A program made the position numbers and the translations under genes. 64,000 nt of DNA, taken from Asticcacaulis excentricus. Lineage in GTDB: Bacteria > Pseudomonadota > Alphaproteobacteria > Caulobacterales > Caulobacteraceae. The DNA lies in contig NZ_AP018827.1 in assembly GCF_003966695.1 (NCBI RefSeq), positions 868,001 through 932,000 on the forward strand. Direction: 5' to 3'. Shown here piece by piece: positions 61,056-64,000 of the stretch. Positions within the stretch are counted from its first letter, which is position 1. Each line of letters begins with the position of its first letter. Under the pieces are notes generated by a model. The model searched no databases. It was given only the letters and a program-made list of their open reading frames with translations, and was not told the DNA's origin.

Positions 61056-61991
61056 CTAAACTGGATTAATTCCAGGGGGCAACGTCGGCACCAGCTTTTT
61101 GACCAAGTCTAAGTTGCTTCTCGATACGGGCACTTTTACGCCCGAAGACAGGGTAATTTTCAAATTTCGGCCATCAACGTCAACCCTATGGATAGCAGAA
61201 TAGGATACCCAATGGCTTCTGTGAATACGCAGTCCGAGACTGACTGGGATCTGCGAGAGAACCATTTTTAGGGTCGCGGCCTCAAAATAATTCGAATGGT
61301 TTGTATGCACCCTGACGTAGTTACCTTCGGCACTAATGTGCAGAATGGAGGTAAGCGGTATTCGTGAGTTGCCGACCACAACTGTTCTTTTTTCATCTTT
61401 AATGCTCTGCGCCGGAACAACGGTTTCTTCGTTTTGGGCCACTTCATCGGTCTTGACGACATCATCGATCGGTATTGACCCAACAGAATAATCCCGAGAG
61501 CGTATTTCAAGCAGAATTTTCGGAATAAAAACCGTCCACAAAACAATGCTGACATGAACGATTATAAATATGTAGAAAACATATAGGAATAAACTTGTGG
61601 GGTTGAAAATATTTACTGATCTATTATTAAAAATAGCCAAACAGTAGGTGGTAAACAAGCTTGCAAAGGCGCCTGTCAGATCAAAAATGATTGAAGGAAC
61701 TCTACGCAAAAGCCTTCCGGAAACCGCCCAGGACAGCGCCAAGAGGGTCATCCATGCGATAGACAGTCCGACAACGCTGGATAAGGCGTAGATGGCTACC
61801 CTCAGCCAAAGCGGCATGCCCTGTGTCCAGGGTTGTTGATTCATCGCTACTGTCATCAGCGAGAGTGCCGAATAGGTTAACAGTATCCACGGGTGAAGGA
61901 ATACGGATGTCACCTCCTGCCGTGACAGGCTAACGACCCGGCCGGTGATCAGGACAACGTCAAACCTGTTCAATTGATTTGGTGCCTGCAT
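61056..61991 (-). CDS. Membrane-anchored LytTR-family transcriptional regulator
   Basis: 311 aa. The N-terminal half has four hydrophobic segments (about 30-50, 60-80, 100-120, 130-155). A polar linker (about 160-200) leads to a C-terminal LytTR DNA-binding domain (about 205-305) with ILHISAEGNYVRVHT, LGLRIHRSHWVSYSAI and ITLSSGVKVPVSRSNL. Such membrane-bound LytTR proteins respond to membrane or extracytoplasmic signals without a kinase. The gene is more AT-rich than the rest of the window, particularly around 61540-61640. No obvious target nearby; the ribosome-binding site is weak. Confidence 0.85.
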   Translation of the reverse strand: MQAPNQLNRFDVVLITGRVVSLSRQEVTSVFLHPWILLTYSALSLMTVAMNQQPWTQGMPLWLRVAIYALSSVVGLSIAWMTLLALSWAVSGRLLRRVPSIIFDLTGAFASLFTTYCLAIFNNRSVNIFNPTSLFLYVFYIFIIVHVSIVLWTVFIPKILLEIRSRDYSVGSIPIDDVVKTDEVAQNEETVVPAQSIKDEKRTVVVGNSRIPLTSILHISAEGNYVRVHTNHSNYFEAATLKMVLSQIPVSLGLRIHRSHWVSYSAIHRVDVDGRNLKITLSSGVKVPVSRSNLDLVKKLVPTLPPGINPV

Positions 61992-62525
61992 CTCATGACC
62001 ATTTTAAAAGAGTCGCGATACGACAATTCGTCCAATACCGCAGATATCTCACTCCACGGAATCATGCAACACAATGACTTTTTCGATCCATTGAAGCCCG
62101 AATTCATCCTCAAAATCTGACTTGTATATTTTGTTGAAGACACCTGTTTCCACGCCCTCACTAATATCCGGGCTCTGTGGATCTTCGGGTCAATCCCACC
62201 AACTCTCGGCCAAAATATGCAACAACCATTGAAGGGATCCGGGTCCTCGACATCAGAAACAAACAAACGCTTCGCCGAAGCGGTAACCGGAACAAATTGG
62301 AAAGCATTGGGTCCGCTTGTTATATCCCCTGAGAGAGACCTTTAGATTCCGGTTACGACATAACCCGGAGCGTCGCCGCACCGCAGGAAAACCTGGGCGT
62401 CCCTGAGCCCAACTATATCTCATACCGCGGGCGAAGGGTTTCGTCGCACCGATGCGGAGGCAGGTCGCCTAAACCTTCAGCCGGGCCTCTAGACTACCGA
62501 ATGCATGCGTAATGACAAAATCCTG
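61992..62525. other. 534-bp region without a convincing gene
   Basis: A minus-strand frame at 61970-62266 (98 codons) has no ribosome-binding site, overlaps the LytTR start and has atypical composition, so I leave it out. No clear hairpin terminator or repeat stands out. A decayed gene is possible. Confidence 0.5.
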
Positions 62526-62807
62526 TCAGCTTGCCCAGTGCGCATTGTATAAATGCCACTCCGCCAGTCGAACAGTTTGCGCGGCTTCGCCCACATCGAA
62601 CGATCCTGCGGCGGCGTAGATCCGCTCCAACCCCTCAGTTAGGGCCTCTGGTCCAATTGCCTCAAAAATAGCTCGGCGCTTCTCATCATTCAGAAGGGAA
62701 ACGCAGTACTCCAGGCAGTAGGGGTCCACAACTTCACGCAAATAATAACGGCCAGGAGGCTCAACAGTCTGGTCAATAATGCAGTCGTCTTTAAGTTTGT
62801 AGGTCAT
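62526..62807 (-). CDS. Small hypothetical protein beside the chemoreceptor
   Basis: 93 aa from the ATG at 62807, which has a strong GAGGTGGGG ribosome-binding site; the ATG at 62834 has none. Acidic, with Cys residues in VDPYCLEYCVSLLNDEKRRAIFEAIG and a Trp-rich end (LAEWHLYNAHWAS). Mostly helical in appearance. Family not recognised. It starts 31 bp after the globin-coupled chemoreceptor gene and is probably co-transcribed with it. Confidence 0.6.
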   Translation of the reverse strand: MTYKLKDDCIIDQTVEPPGRYYLREVVDPYCLEYCVSLLNDEKRRAIFEAIGPEALTEGLERIYAAAGSFDVGEAAQTVRLAEWHLYNAHWAS

Positions 62808-62838
62808 GCACCCCACCTCATCGATTACGGCCACGTAA

Positions 62839-64000
62839 CTACGCTCGTACCTTGCGTAGAAATCTGTCCACTTCTTCCCGAAGGGCCGTGCTCGTCCCGA
62901 TTAGGTTCGAGGATGCAGATTGAAGCTCCTTTGCTGAGCCAAAAACCTCCTCGTTTGCACTCGCAACGTCACCAATTTTGGTGACGACCTCTTGTGTTCC
63001 TGCTGCTGATTTTTGAATATTTGCCGTAATATCACGTGTTGCGGCGCCCTGTTCCTCGACCGCTGCCGCAATGGCAGTGGCGATCCCGTCGAGGCCTCCA
63101 ATTAGAGCCGATATCCTCTTCATGGCCGTCACGGCAGCCACCGTTGATTCCTGGATTCCGTTGACCTGTTCGGAAATCGTCGATGTCGCGGTGGCGGTTT
63201 GATTGGCAAGCTGTTTGACCTCAGACGCCACCACGGCGAAGCCTTTCCCAGCATCTCCCGCCCTTGCCGCCTCTATCGTCGCATTCAACGCCAGCAAATT
63301 GGTTTTAGCGGCAACATTGTTGATAAGAGCGACGACGTCACCGATTTTCTGTGCGGCAATCGAGAGTTCCTCAATTTGACTTGATGTACGATCGGCGTCC
63401 AACTTCGCGTTATTTGTCGCCGTGGAGGCCTCAGACGCCTGTCTTGCAATCTCGCCTATAGCGCCCGACAATTCTTCTGTAGATATGGCGATTGTATTGA
63501 CGCTATGAGAAGTGTCTTTTGATGTACCGACAACGTCACGAACACGATTTGCGGCTTTACTCGCATGGCCCTCAATCGCATCAGATGACTTACTAATTTT
63601 ATCGGCAGATTCAATAACTCGATTACTCATAGCGGCCACTGATTGTTCGAAGTCCAGAGCAATCTTGGCAAGCATATCCCGACGGTCATTTTCACCCGCA
63701 GCGATATATACAGCTATCGCGAAATTCATATCCATCATCACCGCCCTAGTGATTGCGGTGGAAAGGGTCTGTCTTTGCAGTGCATTCAACTTATCCCGCC
63801 GCCAGGGCAGCAGGTTTATCTCATTGATGCGCCTGATAATCTTGGTCAAAAGAAAGCTGTACCCGCCGATATACCATTTCGGCTGCAACCCTATCTTGTT
63901 ATGAACATCCCCAATTTTATTTACAGAATTAAAGTATGCTTCATCAAACTTTCCATCGGTTATAATTTCCCAATGCTCGATCTGTTTCTGTTTGGCGTGA
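62839..64000 (-). CDS. Globin-coupled methyl-accepting chemotaxis protein, 5' end cut off
   Basis: 386 residues are visible; the frame is open at the window edge, so the N-terminus is missing. Its first visible part, [25 protein letters not shown] (split here by codon 63901-63903 for His) and [16 protein letters not shown], is a protoglobin sensor domain; that His is the expected proximal heme ligand. The rest is an MCP signalling domain with [19 protein letters not shown] and [12 protein letters not shown]. There are no membrane helices, so it is a cytoplasmic oxygen/gas aerotaxis receptor like HemAT or McpB. An internal TTG at 63888 is not the true start. Confidence 0.92.
   Translation of the reverse strand, partial: HAKQKQIEHWEIITDGKFDEAYFNSVNKIGDVHNKIGLQPKWYIGGYSFLLTKIIRRINEINLLPWRRDKLNALQRQTLSTAITRAVMMDMNFAIAVYIAAGENDRRDMLAKIALDFEQSVAAMSNRVIESADKISKSSDAIEGHASKAANRVRDVVGTSKDTSHSVNTIAISTEELSGAIGEIARQASEASTATNNAKLDADRTSSQIEELSIAAQKIGDVVALINNVAAKTNLLALNATIEAARAGDAGKGFAVVASEVKQLANQTATATSTISEQVNGIQESTVAAVTAMKRISALIGGLDGIATAIAAAVEEQGAATRDITANIQKSAAGTQEVVTKIGDVASANEEVFGSAKELQSASSNLIGTSTALREEVDRFLRKVRA

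Noticed and set aside
61970-62266. 98-codon minus-strand frame
   Set aside because: No ribosome-binding site, overlaps the LytTR start and has an atypical composition.
1-64000. CRISPR arrays, tRNA and rRNA genes
   Set aside because: No regularly spaced direct repeats and no recognisable tRNA or rRNA sequences were seen; a dedicated RNA search was not possible.

Overview
The window looks like a chromosomal segment of an alphaproteobacterium of the Caulobacterales, probably Caulobacteraceae and perhaps Asticcacaulis-like. The reasons are a fliL-fliM-DUF6468-motE flagellar block, five TonB-dependent receptors (TBDRs), a DcaP-type porin, a TBDR next to an S9 peptidase, and high-GC codon use. The genus is inference. 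I saw no rRNA, tRNA or CRISPR array.

Layout. 0-4.3 kb: flagellar genes on the minus strand. 4.4-7 kb: a 104-bp inverted repeat, pgsA and a chemoreceptor. 7.1-11 kb: a TetR / membrane-fusion lipoprotein / ABC-2 exporter operon of the CecR-YbhGFSR type. 11-12.7 kb: a membrane protein plus XRE regulator pair behind an inverted-repeat operator array, then an alpha/beta hydrolase. 12.8-21 kb: hemN, a DMT permease, catalase, a TspO-like membrane protein, a PhnA-domain protein, a lipoprotein, a flavin monooxygenase and a CNT nucleoside permease. 21-27 kb: a DcaP-like porin, a LuxR-type response regulator and a symporter-histidine kinase hybrid (CrbSR/MxtR-ErdR type), with three GACCTTGGTC boxes in the porin/regulator intergenic region. 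27-32.4 kb: a TBDR divergent from a prolyl-oligopeptidase-family enzyme. 32.4-37.5 kb: an EmrB/EmrA/NodT-type efflux operon and its divergent TetR gene, with two identical operators framing a near-consensus promoter.

The most unusual part is 37.6-59.7 kb. Two directly repeated, palindromic 170-bp elements bracket about 21.7 kb that seems to be one metal/redox regulon. It holds two TBDR-PepSY modules, a RegB/RegA-type two-component system, a seven-gene operon (TBDR, Tat-exported isonitrile-hydratase-like protein with a frameshift, second TBDR, MbnP, MbnH, CopC, CopD fused to a PCu(A)C domain), an exported Fe/Mn superoxide dismutase, a small membrane protein and metY. Six transcription units carry the palindrome GGACA-N3-TGTCC (one of the six with one substitution) 64-130 bp before their first start codon, and metY carries a more degenerate copy. 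The box in front of regBA suggests autoregulation. I read the island as a candidate copper (or copper-chelate) uptake and handling system under redox control. The gene families and the boxes are visible in the sequence; the substrate and the regulator-box pairing are inference.

The left repeat has inserted into a LuxR-type autoinducer-binding gene and removed its DNA-binding domain. Just right of the other repeat is an IS1111-type IS110-family element with 13-bp subterminal inverted repeats and a 234-nt non-coding end that could encode a bridge RNA. The last 3 kb (LytTR regulator, small unknown protein, globin-coupled chemoreceptor running off the window) looks more AT-rich.
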